A DNA stretch of 64,000 bases. It comes from Neospora caninum Liverpool (taxonomy: Eukaryota; Apicomplexa; Conoidasida; Eucoccidiorida; Sarcocystidae). Under the pieces are notes generated by a model. That model was not told the DNA's origin. It saw only the letters and a program-made list of their open reading frames with translations, and ran no database searches. The first letter of the stretch is position 1. Each line of letters opens with the position of its first letter. This document shows, piece after piece, positions 20,767 through 33,500 of the stretch. The stretch spans positions 2,097,941-2,161,940 of the forward strand of contig NC_018389.1 in NCBI RefSeq assembly GCF_000208865.1, in the 5' to 3' direction. A program made the translations under genes and the position numbers.

Positions 20767-22860
20767 GCCTGGCGGTCTTCTTCCTGAGTCTGCTTCCCAC
20801 ATCGAAAGGGAGCACCAGCGTTGGAGGCGGCCTCAAAGATTTGGCTTACTGGAGAAACTACGTTCCTCACATCCCGCCAAAAAACCCTCCCGGGTGGGTG
20901 CGGGAACAAGTAAGCGCTAAGGATATCTGTAAGGGAGGTGTTCAGACTGATTGCGTCTGCGAGGTGTAACAGCCAATCACTATTCCTTCAGTGAACAGAA
21001 CGAAAGGATAAACCTCTGTATCCTGATCGATAGCTTTTGGTCTGTAGTGGCATGAGTCTACGTACTTCTGCCATACCTATCCACCACATATTCAGTACAG
21101 CCTGTGTGGCTCTCTGCAGATACGTAAACATGCATGTATAGAGAGAAGCATAATATATATCGGCTAGAGTTTCCACGAGAGCCCTTGACTCTCAGCGGAA
21201 CTCCTCCTCTATATTGAGCAGTGCACACCTACCACCAGTTGAGACACACGTTAGTGGTAGGGTGGGTTCCTTGCACTTGTGTCACCTGCCTTTGCCTGAA
21301 GGGTGCCTCAGCTGTAACGGTTTTGGTGTAGCAATGTGACAAGGGGTAGCTGTTCCCCCAGCAATATACCTGAAAAGGTTGGCATCTTGTATTGACAGCA
21401 GTTTTGGACCTACTGGAAGGTCGTTGGATGTCTGAGGAGGACGGCGTCTTCTTATTCGGTAATCCCTACAAAGACATTATTCTGAGAATATTCATTCTTG
21501 TGCAAACTGGGAATTGGCCGTCATAACGTGTGCTCTTGGTTGTGTGAACCGCAGACGAAAACTGTACACGCCTCTGCCTACAGTCAGGAGGCCGCTAAGT
21601 GCCACGAGGAACGAGGATGAGCTAATTAAACTCTCACATGATGACTGAATCTCGGTTTCTCCTTCCTTCTTTGACAGGTTCAGAAGAAACTAACTCTTCT
21701 TCAAGTAGCCTCCCAGCCTCCCCCGTCATCCAATTCCCTCCACAGCAGTCCTGCCAATTACGCTTCGCCTGCTTCCGTCTCTACAGATATCGAAGTCCTA
21801 TATCATCCCACAAACAGGTACGAGGCAAGGTGTGAAACACGAAAGAAATCAACCGTTGGTATTTCGAATTGCTCTTTGGAACTACGGGATAGCTGCTGTC
21901 AGCAACTTCAGCTTCTGAAGATGCTCCGGGAAGACGAACCTGCTCATGCCGGAGCAATATAGCCGTTACCAGTATTGATGATTCCCGGCAGCCTGCAATA
22001 TCGGAACCGAGCAAAGTGGACCACCCGTGTTGTTTGACATTTGTTAGTGGGACGCTGCCTTCCGTTTCGTGAGTAAATCGACGGTGTTGAGGCGCTTCGT
22101 GAGTAAATGAGTAAATTGCCAACTCTTTACGCCGAATATAAAGTGACGGTCCTACCAGTATACAAGTCGATACCTCTCAGGACTGGATAACACGTCTCTC
22201 TCTGATGGCCGACACCGAAGATGTGTGGACACACAGGATTACGTCCTGTCCCCGCGCGTGCCTTGATGCGCACACTCTTGCAGTTGTTGGCAACGTTTGT
22301 CCGAGACCTAACCAAGCCCAGCTGAAGGTCTGTATAGACGGGACTTAGCTTTCTGGAAGGGGAAGTTGGGAACGGTGAGCGCGCAAAAGTCACGCAGCAT
22401 ATGGTAAAAGCCAAATTGTATCGTTGCACGTGGTTGGTAATCGGTGTCCCCCAGGTCGTACGAATGGATTGTGAACGAAAATGAACCGAGCCAGGGAAAC
22501 CGACAAGTAGATCATGCTGCAGCTGAGTCATGGTCAGGCAATTCATTACGTCGTCCGTTGCCCGCTGCAAAGCATATTCTTCTCTCCCAGCTTTTGAACG
22601 ACGAGTCTGTAGCTGCAGATTTTGTTCCGGAGTTGGTTGGGGCGAGCGCGGCATCAAACGAGGTGGCGACTCTCCCGGACTCCATAAATGCCAAGCACGG
22701 CACAGAAGGCAGTTCTAACATCCCGTCGTATGCATACAGAGACCAGCGATACGCAGGTGGCAAGTCGACCGACACTGAAACTCCTCTTGCTGCCATACTC
22801 GCCGATGCTCTGCTCCACGGCGTGGCCATGCTGCCTGATACGTACGCCTCCGATCAATGA
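20767..22860 (+). CDS. Unidentified protein, last three exons only (5' end unresolved)
   Basis: I do not recognise this protein. Three exons chain in phase with good GT-AG sites: 20767-20909, 21678-21817 and 22455-22860 (stop TGA). The first junction reads GWVREQ|VQKKLTLLQ and the second YHPTN|RSYEWIVNE, both protein-like across the intron. The first exon has a hydrophobic start (LAVFFLSLLP) and then DLAYWRNYVPHIPPKNPPGW. The second is Pro/Ser-rich. The last is about 135 residues, helical and acidic (LLSQLLNDESVAADFVPELVG), ending MLPDTYASDQ. Exon one needs a carry of one base from upstream, so the start lies to the left and was not found. The right-hand exons could also belong to a gene with a long noncoding 5' part. 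No domain is assigned. Confidence 0.4.
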
Positions 22861-24522
22861 AAAAAACTGAGGCCAACTGCACTAGCCGCCAGTTCCGGCC
22901 CGGCCGTGCGTGCGGTAGGACGAAGGCTATATAATTCAGGGGACAACGCTGAAAACACTTTGAACAAGAGGAGTGTCCGCTTCTACGGTCAAATTATGTA
23001 TTCGGTTGTCTCGGGCAATAACTCTGAGAGCGAACCTAAGACTACAGCAACAGGACAAACACCAGCGATCCCTCTGAAGGCCTGACAATGTCCGGGCTTT
23101 GAGGAGGCGAGATAAATACTAATCTTATTTGGGTATCTGGGGAAGGAATTATTGCACTTTCCGTCAATTTATTTTCACTAGTGGGTGGGAAAAGACGAAC
23201 GTTTTTCATTTTGCCACCATGGCGTCCAGGTTCCGCGACCGGCTCGTCACGGGGGGGGGGGGGGCGGGACGCGAATTCGTCCCGTAGGTCTTGCATTGAG
23301 GTCTGTCAACTAGTATTTAGTTCGTCCTGAAGTAGTTTTCACAATAACTGACGCGATCGCATCTCCCTCAGAAACTGTTGTCCGTTTTGCGGTTCTCGCG
23401 GCATTCTCGGCGTTTTTCCTAGTGCTCGAGGTAGTGTGACTGACCCTTCTCATGCCCGGCGATACACTGTCCAGCAAAGAAAGCGGTTCGACAGGTAGAG
23501 AGGAATTCTAGTAGCCACTTGGAGAATAGATATGCCTAGTAGAGTGTCAGCCTTGTGTCGAATCAAAAGCCAGCTTTCGCTCTGTTTGTTTCTGCTTACT
23601 GCTTTAGCAACATCGTCGCCGTTTCCACTAACGGCTGACCCACGTTTTAATATTACTACATCTTTCCCGACTATGCTAGGAAGATGAGCGCCTGCTGGGA
23701 AAGATAATCCCCGGCTTGTTGAAAATGCTAGAAACCGCTTGGCGTCACTACATCCAGCATACCACCCGATAATCCCATTTGCAACTGCATCTACATACGG
23801 TTTCTTGGTCCGACGCGTCCCTTGCTTGCACTCACCACAGACGCAGACATACCTACAAAGAAAATACTATCAGTGTTCAGCCTCAAATTAGCAACGAATG
23901 GTCTTGACCCACAAGCGACCGCTTTTTGCGGTGCCAAGCCTCGAGGACTCTGAAAGCGGTTTGCGGCGATACCTTTGATTATTCGAAACGTTTATTGCAC
24001 AAGCATTCTAGTGAGGAAGTCCAAGGACGGTGGTCGAGAGTCTGCGATGACACTGTGGTGTCCCTGACACTGGACCCCGTCTCCGATCTTCGCAAAGAAT
24101 AAACAGCGAAAAGGGGTAGCGAATCGCGGACGGTACAAAATGTCACATTCTGTGCACTTCCACTTCCCGAAGGAGAAACCCCCTACAACGCACACCCTGT
24201 CCTGGGAGAGAAAAAAACCGGTCTCCTCTACCGGGCAAGCGAAGCGCCCACCAGCGCGATTTACACATAAGATCATCGAATATAACGGTACGCTCCTGAA
24301 AGTAACAGTCCAAGCTGTAAACAAAGGACTCTTGAACTTGAACGGAGAGAGGTCCTTTTGCGAGAAACAACAGATAATACAGCTGTGTGCGACTCGGAGA
24401 GTTTACACGTCGGTGGAAAAGTTATTTCTCATGACCACGATGTTGAGTACGCGAATGCTGTATCACACTAGCGCGCGTCAGTTAACGGCTCCGACGGAAC
24501 GCATGTAAGAGTAAGCTTAGGG
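22861..24522. other. Intergenic region downstream of the unidentified gene and HslU
   Basis: Lies between the 3' ends of the unidentified plus-strand gene and of HslU. It contains a run of 14 G at 23251-23264. Open frames are short, mixed in both strands and lack motifs. I see no gene here. Confidence 0.45.
23251..23264. repeat. Run of 14 guanines
   Basis: An uninterrupted G14 followed by CGGG, in a convergent intergenic region. Its exact length should be treated as approximate because such runs are prone to sequencing error. Confidence 0.8.
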
Positions 24523-27500
24523 CTACAAAATGTACTTGCAAAGGTCCGCCTGCTCCATAAGCGGTTGAAGTCTCTCTCTCACCATCTCCTTCGTCACAAA
24601 AACCTCTGCATGCAGAGCAGCGCACCAGAGTGGACTTCGGGAAGAAGACAGTGCAGGCCGCTTCACAGGCACGTCTTGTACAGACAGAAGAGCGAAAGGT
24701 CAGCAAGACCAAGAGACGGAAAACAGAGACAAAAAAGATATACGTTCGAGGAGAACAGAAAAAAACACACCACGAAAGTAGATTCCGAGGGCGAACCTGG
24801 CGACTACTCACAGGAACATCGGCGCCCCCGACGAGAACATAAAATGAATCAAAGACACAGGGAAGTCAGGAGAAGCAAAACTGATGCGGCTTAAGGCCTA
24901 CGCTAAGCTTGGGGCCAACAGGCCTGTTACCGGTTCTGGCGCGAAATATTCTTGCTCTCCTCCACTGACGAACTGAAGCACCATAGTTACTAGCTCACCG
25001 GACCCTTGGCGTTTATGGGCTTCAAATTTTGTCTGCTCGAGAACCTTAGCCAGGACAGTTTTCAGTCGCCGCGCACCGACATTTGCGTTCACTGCACGGA
25101 AACGAAGGTTAAAAGGTGCAAAAAGCCAATCCTTGAGAAGCATCCTCGCTACGTCCCACCCGAGGCGAGAATCTTCCTGCATACTAGGGAGCCGGACAGT
25201 CGCATGTACCGCCTGCGGACTAGTACACAGCAATTTAACGGGGAACATGGCAAGGTAACCTTCCAAGACATCAAAATCAGCGGACTATACGAAAACAGAT
25301 CTACGCCACCCACTGCACGGGCGGGCATCCTCCTGGCACTTAATGTCCCGGTTGCGGGGTTTGAAATTGTTTTGAATCTTTCCGGTACACTTGTAAAACC
25401 AAACTCATTTGCTCTTGAGACATCAGTAGGCAACATGGACAGAAAAACTGTACTTAACGATGGGCAGCAGATGACCTTCTCTCGAAGATCCAAGACTTAT
25501 CCAGCATCCTGCCAGCGGATCCAAAACGGTGCCATCTTCTGTTCTGTGCACGCTACTGGTTTTTCCTGTCCACCTGTCTGTGTGCACTGACTTGTGTTCA
25601 GATGGTGAGAGATCCGTGCGATCTCCCGGATACCACTTTCCTCAAAGGTTAGCTTCACACCTTCCTGCAAACGACAAGCGCCAGTTTTGGTAACCGATGG
25701 GTTGTGCTACAACTCTGCCTGCACGGGCTCGCAAGACGGTCGAAAAACGAGGTCCAGGATGCTTCCTCAAAACAGAAGCTAGCTCCGGCCCATGTTGTTT
25801 GGCCAACGGACTATTAAGTGGCTGATCGGAGGCACAATTGGATCCCTCCTGCTGAGTGTCCTCGAAAGAGACACAAACCTCAAAAGCTCTTCCAACAGCG
25901 TACAGAGCGCCCCCCTCTTCCGCCGTTCCCTTCTATTTCCGCTCGCCGAACAGACACCCATTTGCATCGCGCGGTCGCACGTTTGCTGCAGCTATGAGGA
26001 AACGGGCTGACGAGCCCAGAGCCTTACCGTGGCGAGCAACGCAGTCTGCTGGTCGAGAAGGTTGTACTCCGTCTCTGCTCCCGGGAAGAAAGGACATGCC
26101 AAAAAACGCGCTCCTGCCTAACAGACGGTTGCTTCGTGCGTTTTGGTACCACGTGAAAACACCGGACGAGAGAGCGAGAGGGCCCCGCCTGCTGGGGCCC
26201 CAAAACTGGTTGAATTCAAAGCAGAACGTGGCGAAGAGAACGCTCAGGGGCGTTCTGGTGTACGTTCGAACACAATGTTGAAAATTTGACGAAGCCGCCT
26301 CCCTCATGGAAATGTTCCTTTACCTAGAATGCCACCGGTCTCTGAAGAGACGTTTCGGCACCTAGCTCACGACGTCGATCGTGGGAATCGACATGGGAAG
26401 CACGCCTCAGACCTCTTGTTACAGAAGCATCCACAAACAGCGTTCCCATCATCTGCGTCATCCGCAGCCCCTTCCCCTAATTTATCAAACAGCTCTTCTG
26501 GTGCATTTTGCCACAAGCGAGAAGCCATGCCGGCAGCGGCGCACCCGCAACGTTCCTAAAAAAGGGAGTAGCGGACCTTCTGTGACAGGCACCGTAGAGC
26601 AGGTCTTACCCCCTGAGTAACACGATTGTTTTGCAGTGGCTAGGCTAAGCTCGTGTTTACTGGAAGTGTTCTTCCGTGAATTGCAATCACTGTGTTTTCC
26701 GCTTCTGAATTTAAGCCACAGCAACATGCAGCAAGCAGCCGCCCTCTCCCGCCCCGTTGGCTGTGGCTTTTGAAAGAACCGCAGCCCGAGAAGAACGCGC
26801 TGGTGGGACAGTCAGATTCGCGTCCGTCATTTCCGTCATTTGCAGCGCTCTTACCGGTCAGAATTTGGACGAAATTCTCCTCCGTCAACGGTTTCAAGTC
26901 ACAGCGAATCGGCAAGCGGCCCTGGCGTGGAGGGAGGGAGTCGAAGCGAGGAAACAGGAAAAGGAAAAGATTGTCTTGGCGACGTCCTTACGCACGCGAC
27001 AGAGGCGACCAGTCTATGCCGATCAGCTTTGGAATCCATGAAGAGACCTCGTGCCCACGCTTGAACTAAAACTTGTCGCAGCTTATCGGCAGTCATACTT
27101 AACACGGGTAGACGAGAGCAAACACCACTTGGCGCACACTTTGCGCCCAAGCTGCACAGGGTTTTGGAATTGCCTGCTTTTGGAACGGTTCTTCAGACCT
27201 CTCACCTACACACACCTATCCACAGGCGCCAGACAGAATGCCCTACGAGGACCCGTTTCACGCTGGCTCTTAACGCAGTGAAAAGCTATAAAAAACTATA
27301 TTTGGAATGTGATAGTACTTTAAAACAACAAGGTAAAACTTATCAATAAAATATAATTTTAGTAAAAAAGCTTTAATTAATAGAATCCTTATGTATTTAA
27401 CGTCCCGTTTATGTGGGGGCGAGGGGAACGATTCCTTCGCGCACTCTTAATGTTGACTCGTCGCGACGAAAACTGCGTTCGCTCGTCGCCAGCGCCTCAC

Positions 27501-30500
27501 ATACAGAGACCAGCTAACGCAGCGAGAGGTTTCGGCCCCTGTGCGCGAAAAAAGCCCCTACCTGGAGTTCTGGAATGATGTCTGAAGGCTTGCCAGCGAG
27601 AAACGACCCTGCGAACGGCGCATCGCACGACTGGAGGGCCGTGGACAGAAAACGCGTGCTCGGGGCACCACATCGAATGCACAAGGGAGGAAACGCCCGC
27701 GTGAAAAAACGAGGCATGCGCCGCCAGCTAACTCTGTGGGGGACCAATGCCACCCAGAAGAGTGCCTATCGGACCGTCCGCCAATTCTTCAGGCTTCCGC
27801 GCAGGATGAAAGCAGCGCAGTTCCCCTGTCCCACCAAGAACCGCGCCTTCATAGCTCAGGAACAAGACACAGCTGAGAGCACCCCTCTCTGCCACTCTCT
27901 GAGGCCTGCAGATCCTTGATAGACGTTGTCCTACTTTTAAAAAAAACGGACCCTGCGCAAGAGATCTCACCTGAAGCGATGAAAAGCACATGGTCTGTGT
28001 TGACCACGCCGATCTGCGTCTGCACTGAAGTCCCCTCAATGAGAGTGAGAAGCTCTCGCTGGACTCCTACACGCTTCGACCGAAAGGCAGAGCTGTCGCC
28101 TGAAGGGGTTTACGGTCGACACAGTCCGATCCACAGCGTCCGGGACGGATAGAGACAAAAGACGTTCGAGTCGAGACCCCACACCTGAGCAGGCTGTCCC
28201 CGACCTCGTCACAAAGGCGAACAGTGTCGCCTCAAGGTAAAAGGTTTCAAATCGAAAAGAGGCGCATCCTGCAGTCGAGATGGCAAGTCGCCTGTCCAAG
28301 GCTGAGCAGCAGCCCCGCTGGGCGTCCCTCTGAGAGACTCGGTGCATGCGAAAAGTGCCGAGACAGAGAGGCAGCCTTATCAAGGGGGGGAAACATGGGC
28401 ACAAACTGGGTCCGGGTTCCTGACGGTGAACGCGGAATCCCACCAGTGACCTGCGGCGCGCGGAGGGAAACTGCATGGCGTTTGGAAAAGGAGTCGACAG
28501 AACAAGTTGACAACTTTTGCGACTTTATGTGACGCGTTTCCCTCCCGTATCTGTTTCCTAAAAGTGCACGGGCCTTCGCCTTAGCCCGGCGCGGACTTGT
28601 GGCGCTCTCTTACTGCCGCTCCGTTCCTCAACGAGTTTGTCGAATTCATCAATAAAAACAATTCCTCTGTTCTCCGCCGCATCTCGCGCCCTCTCCTGCA
28701 CGGCCTCCGTATCCGTCTGCGCGGAGCCAACACACGGAGGAGCTCGAGAGGTCTTCTGAAGGACCATTTGAAACCAGAAAAAAGGAGAGCACCCCCGGAG
28801 GACAACGCCAAGCCAGTGCCCTAACGACGCGACTCCATGTCGACGAGCGGGCTTCCCAGAACTCCTCTCCGTGACCAAGAAGATTCTCAACTCTCAATGA
28901 CGACAAACCGTCTCAGACTGCCACGCCCAGGAGAGCTTTCAGACTCGCGACTTGTGAAGCTTTCGAAATTCTGAAACCAGCTTCGCGAAAACGGCAATGC
29001 AGATCCCTGTTGTTCGCCGCAAACATTTGAAGTGCACGCTGCGGTGTCTACGCAGGCGACGTCTACCCTGGTCGCGCGCACGCGTCGGTTGGCCACATTC
29101 GAGAAAAGAAAGGCATACCAAGGTCTCCGACAACCTACCATTTCATTCGCGAAGTGCTCTGTGATGGCGGCCATGGCTTGCTTCACCCTGAGAGAAGGGA
29201 AGGGAGGGAAACACGCACCAGGCGGTTAGGTTCCTCCTCTCTGGCCTCCAGGTCGACAGGGCTAAACTCCTCACTCTGTGCTCTACTTCTGTGCATTTAT
29301 CAGTCCGCGCACGAAGGCATGCGGACACCGCGAGAACGGAGCTTAGCCGGACTGCCGTCTCGGCCACCCGTTAGGGTGTACCTTCGTAAGGACCTCATTC
29401 GCTGTTTCTTTGTAGCGATTCGCCTAGGATTACAGAACAAAAACCGTCTGGTCTCGGCGGCTCCAGGCCTTCGCACACAACGTGGAAGCAAGGAGTCGGG
29501 AGACGCACTTACGTCACCTTCTTCTTCTGTGGAGTCTCCCCCTTTTGACTGTTGCCTCCAAAGATCCCGAGAGGAAGGGAAAACGAGACGCCGGGGATCG
29601 CGCCGCCTCGGTTCCATCTGCTGGATCGGCCTCCAGCTGGGGGCACAAAAGGAACTGGAGAAGTGGGCAACCCGAAGGCGTCGGGAGGAACAGAGCCCGG
29701 CACGCCGATGCCTACGGGCGTGAAGGGATTTCCCCGCTGAGAATTCATGGCTTTTCCGAGGGAGGAGAAGAGCGCAGACAGCGGATCCTGCGGCCCCTCC
29801 GGATGGCGTTGCCTGCAAGCAGGGGAAGCGAAACGGGAAAACCCGACCTGAGACGCCCTTGGCGGCTTAGCGGGGTGTCTCGACACGAGAAAACCAAGAA
29901 AACAGGTGAGTCCCGACAGGGAACGACATGCGCCAACGAAACAGAGGACACGCTGGACACGCAAAAAGGGCCTGCGAAGGCGAGGTGGAAACCTCAAAAC
30001 GGCGAACAGCGGGGGATTGGCGGAAAAGGTGGAGAGACGTCTGGGGCACCGGGATTCGAGTGCGATTCGGGAAGGCTGCAGAAATATTCCTGCACGGGAG
30101 ATGCTCAGAAAGGCCGGAGGATCCCGTCCGGACGACACACCCTCCAAGTGCTCACAACAGGGTCTCGTCAATCTCCACCTGCACGTCGTCCAGTCGCCCT
30201 TCCTGCAGGAAAAACGGGACGCCGCGGCAAAGAGGTTCTCGTGTGGAGTGCTCCGGTTCCTTGTTCGGAAAGCGAGGCACTTCACGAAAAGAAAACGCTT
30301 TTTTTTCCTCCTCTGTCTTAACACCCGAGACACCGACGGAGTCGAACGCACTCTGGGATAGCCCGCTTCGCGGCCGCCAGGAAAGGACAGATATGAATTC
30401 CGGAACGGTCGTCGAGCAACCTTTGCGCCGTGACATCGGAGACAACTGCATTCCCTTCGCCTTCGCAGGCAGCGACGCATGATCCGAGAGTCACGGGCAC

Positions 30501-33500
30501 ACCACGGAGCTACACACACGAATTCTGACCTTGATCATGGCCTCAATGACTTCCTTCGAGTCGTTCATCGCTCCCTGCTCCCGAAGGGCTCGTGCCTGCA
30601 GGAGAAGGTCAACAGATACGCACCTGCGAGCTCATGCGTGAATCTCACAGATTTTACACACATTTGCCACGACGTGTGGAACCTGCAGCGAAGCCGATGC
30701 AACGAAGGAGGCGCCCGCCAGGGGCCGCAGGACGAAAAGGGGTGCGCGAGTCTCGTCACACGCTTGAAGAGTGTCGAAGCAAGAGACAGGGCCATCATCC
30801 AAAGGAAGCGACGAGTTGTTTATGGGGACTCGACGGCGAAGCGCAGCACCAGTTCTCTTACCACCTCCTGCCGAGCACGATTGGCTGCCTCGCCTTGAAT
30901 GACCTTCTTCATTCGCTCCTTCTCGTCTGCGTACGCTTGCTGTGGGCCCAGACCGAAGCACGCAAAGGAAACACCGGCAATCACAGGTCCACGTGGCATG
31001 AGGCGAAAGCGGCCACACGGGGGGGGGGACAGGGAAAAACAAGGGAGACGAGGAGCCAGGTGACCGACGCAACGGGGGCACCGACAGCCGACTGCAGCCG
31101 CGCGCGGCGAAGGCGCCACGCGCGGGTGCACGTCCGAAGCTGAAACACAAGCTGGCTCGGTAAACTCAACTGCGCAGGAGGTAAGAAAGACAGAAGAGAC
31201 CCCGCTTCCTTCGCCTGTACAGACAAAGCGCGCGAACCTCGACGGCAAGAAAACGGCTTCAATGCGAATGGGCTGGCCCTGGAACGCGTCCAAGAGAAGG
31301 GGGAAAGCGCGGAGAAAACGCGCCAGGGCCAAGCTTGTATCATCTGGAAGGCGCTGAAAGCCAACACGGGATGACGCGACAGGAAAGGCTTCGTCGCCCA
31401 TCCTCACCTGCGCGAGGTAGTGAACAATAGACGATGTATCATCTGAATCAAAAAGAGAGGGGCGAGACAGTTCAAAGGAAGAGGAAACTGAAAAGCGTCC
31501 CTGCAAGCATACCCAGCTTCCAGCGAAACCAGAGACGTCGCTTGGCTTCCTCTGGCCTCTGGCAAGTACGCCCGTGGCCACGTCGATTTAGCTGTTCACG
31601 CACACGCATGCTGCGTACCATGTCTGCCGCCTCGCTCCAAAGTTCTCCACCGCCGCAGTGGTTTCTCTCTTCAGATCATCCAGCCTTCTGCGCAAAGTGG
31701 TGTCTCTCTCGAGCGCGTCAGCGCCTTCTGGCGAGGGCGCCCGCCGCGCGTTCACACATCCTTGGAGGGCCCTCTGCGCTCATCACATCTCTGCGCACCG
31801 GTCGACTTTGCTGTTTCTGCGGAAGTTTCTGCGGAAGTTTCTGTTTCTTTGTCTCGTGACTGTGAGACCCAGGACCATCGCTTTACGAATCTTTCCCCAC
31901 ATCTGCCAGTGCTTTAGAGGTCTGTGCTCCTCCTTTCCGCGGGAGCGTAGCTCGCGTCCCGGCAGGACACGTGTCGGTGTGTTCAGTCACACAGGGGGTT
32001 TCTCGCCGCGGATGTGTTTTTGTGCGGTCACGAGAAACCCGGGATGCTTTTGGGAGAACTGGAAAGCGGATGACACAAGTCAGAAGAGCACCTCACCTCC
32101 GACAAACCCGACCTCCGTAAATCGTGTGGCTGCTACTTTGACGAAAGGAGCGCCGGCGAAGGCCGCGAGTCGCTTCGCCAGCTCCTGAGAAAACCCGCAG
32201 AGCCGCAAGAAAAGCAAACTTCCCGTTCGCGTCCTGATCGCGGGCAACGCTCGGGGAACCCGCTAGACGGCGAGCAGCCAACACAGAATCGGAACACCGA
32301 ATCCTGAACTGGGAAAGCGCAAACTAAGACACAGGAGGATACGAACGCCGCATGGGAAAGCGGGGCGCACGTCGGGCTGTGCAGCGAGAAAGACAGCGCA
32401 GCAAAACGCTGGGAGAGAACGAACGACCCGCCAAGACGCCTAAAAGGCTGAGAGGACACACAGCGAGTTCGAATGCAACACGAAGGCAGCTCTTTAGACG
32501 GCAAAAGAAGGATCGGTCGGGAGGCAGAAACGCCTAGAGCATAACCAAGTGGAAGATGCTTAATGTCGAAAAGTAACGCCTCCTCCGAGAGGGTGCGCCT
32601 CTACGACAAACCCAAGGAGCCGGAAGACAATTGACGGACAGAAGCTTCCACCACCGATACGGCATGAGAAACCTCTCTCAGCTTACAGTTTTCCCACATC
32701 CCGACGGCCCAATAAGAAGAAGATTGTTCGGTGCGATCTCCTGCCGCAGCTTTTCATCTTTCACTTGTTGCCGACGCCACCGATCTGATAATCATTTCCA
32801 AGGCAAAGCGAAGAAAGCGAATCCATCGCCATCCACCGGGGCAAATGAGCAGACCGAACAGCCTCTTCTTCCAAAGCAATTTCACGGGAAACACTTTAGA
32901 TGCGCACGTTCGATGGCAGTGCTGCGTGACGCGGCGGCCCCGCAGCGCGTGGAACCCAGTAGGCGCGTCGAGAACGCCCTACGACACGTCGCGGGCTCCC
33001 AACGACACGTCGCGGGCTCCCAACGACACGTCGCGGGCTCCCAAGGCGCGGCATCACACACTCGTCGGAGAAGGGAAACCACGTCGCAGCGAGGAAACGC
33101 ACTTCTCGCGAAACAGAATCGCAGACGAGCAAGCTGGAAATAACGGCCAAGCGGCCGCGACAGGAAGAACGCGGAGAACACAGAACAGAACCAGGAGAGG
33201 GCGCAGAGCGCAGCACCGCGGAAACGCAAGACGCGCGAAGGCGACCTCGAAAAAGCCGCTCTTTGGTTCCTCATGAATCGTGTGTCGCTGCTGACGACGT
33301 GCGAGAAGGTCTGTTTTCTCCAGGCAAGGAACCGCCGCTTCAAGAATGTACGTGCAGCTTTCGAGCGATCGCAATTGCGAGAAACGAGGCCAACCGGTCA
33401 GCGCCGCTTGGGACTTGACCCGCCGCAAGACAACCCCAAAGAAGGCGCAGACGCGCGCTCCGCAGGTCCGGTCGCTCGAGGCGGGGCACACGCGTCCCCT

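Noticed and set aside
24140..24508. Plus-strand frame of 122 codons
   Set aside because: No signal, domain or splice support; lies beyond the HslU end in a convergent region.
24898..24930. End of HslU at the in-frame stop after exon 17
   Set aside because: It would drop the conserved C-terminal tail found in phase at 24603-24523; a GTAACA donor at 24930 allows the join.
29509..30519. Single 336-codon minus-strand frame
   Set aside because: Only its 3' part (HslU exon 9) is coding; the rest runs through introns 7 and 8 and is out of frame with exon 8.
31590..31700. Candidate HslU exon reading [12 protein letters not shown]
   Set aside because: It looked like the helix after the pore loop, but the acceptor is poor. 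The short exon at 31442-31408 ([12 protein letters not shown]) fits both phase and homology, so this stretch is intron 4.
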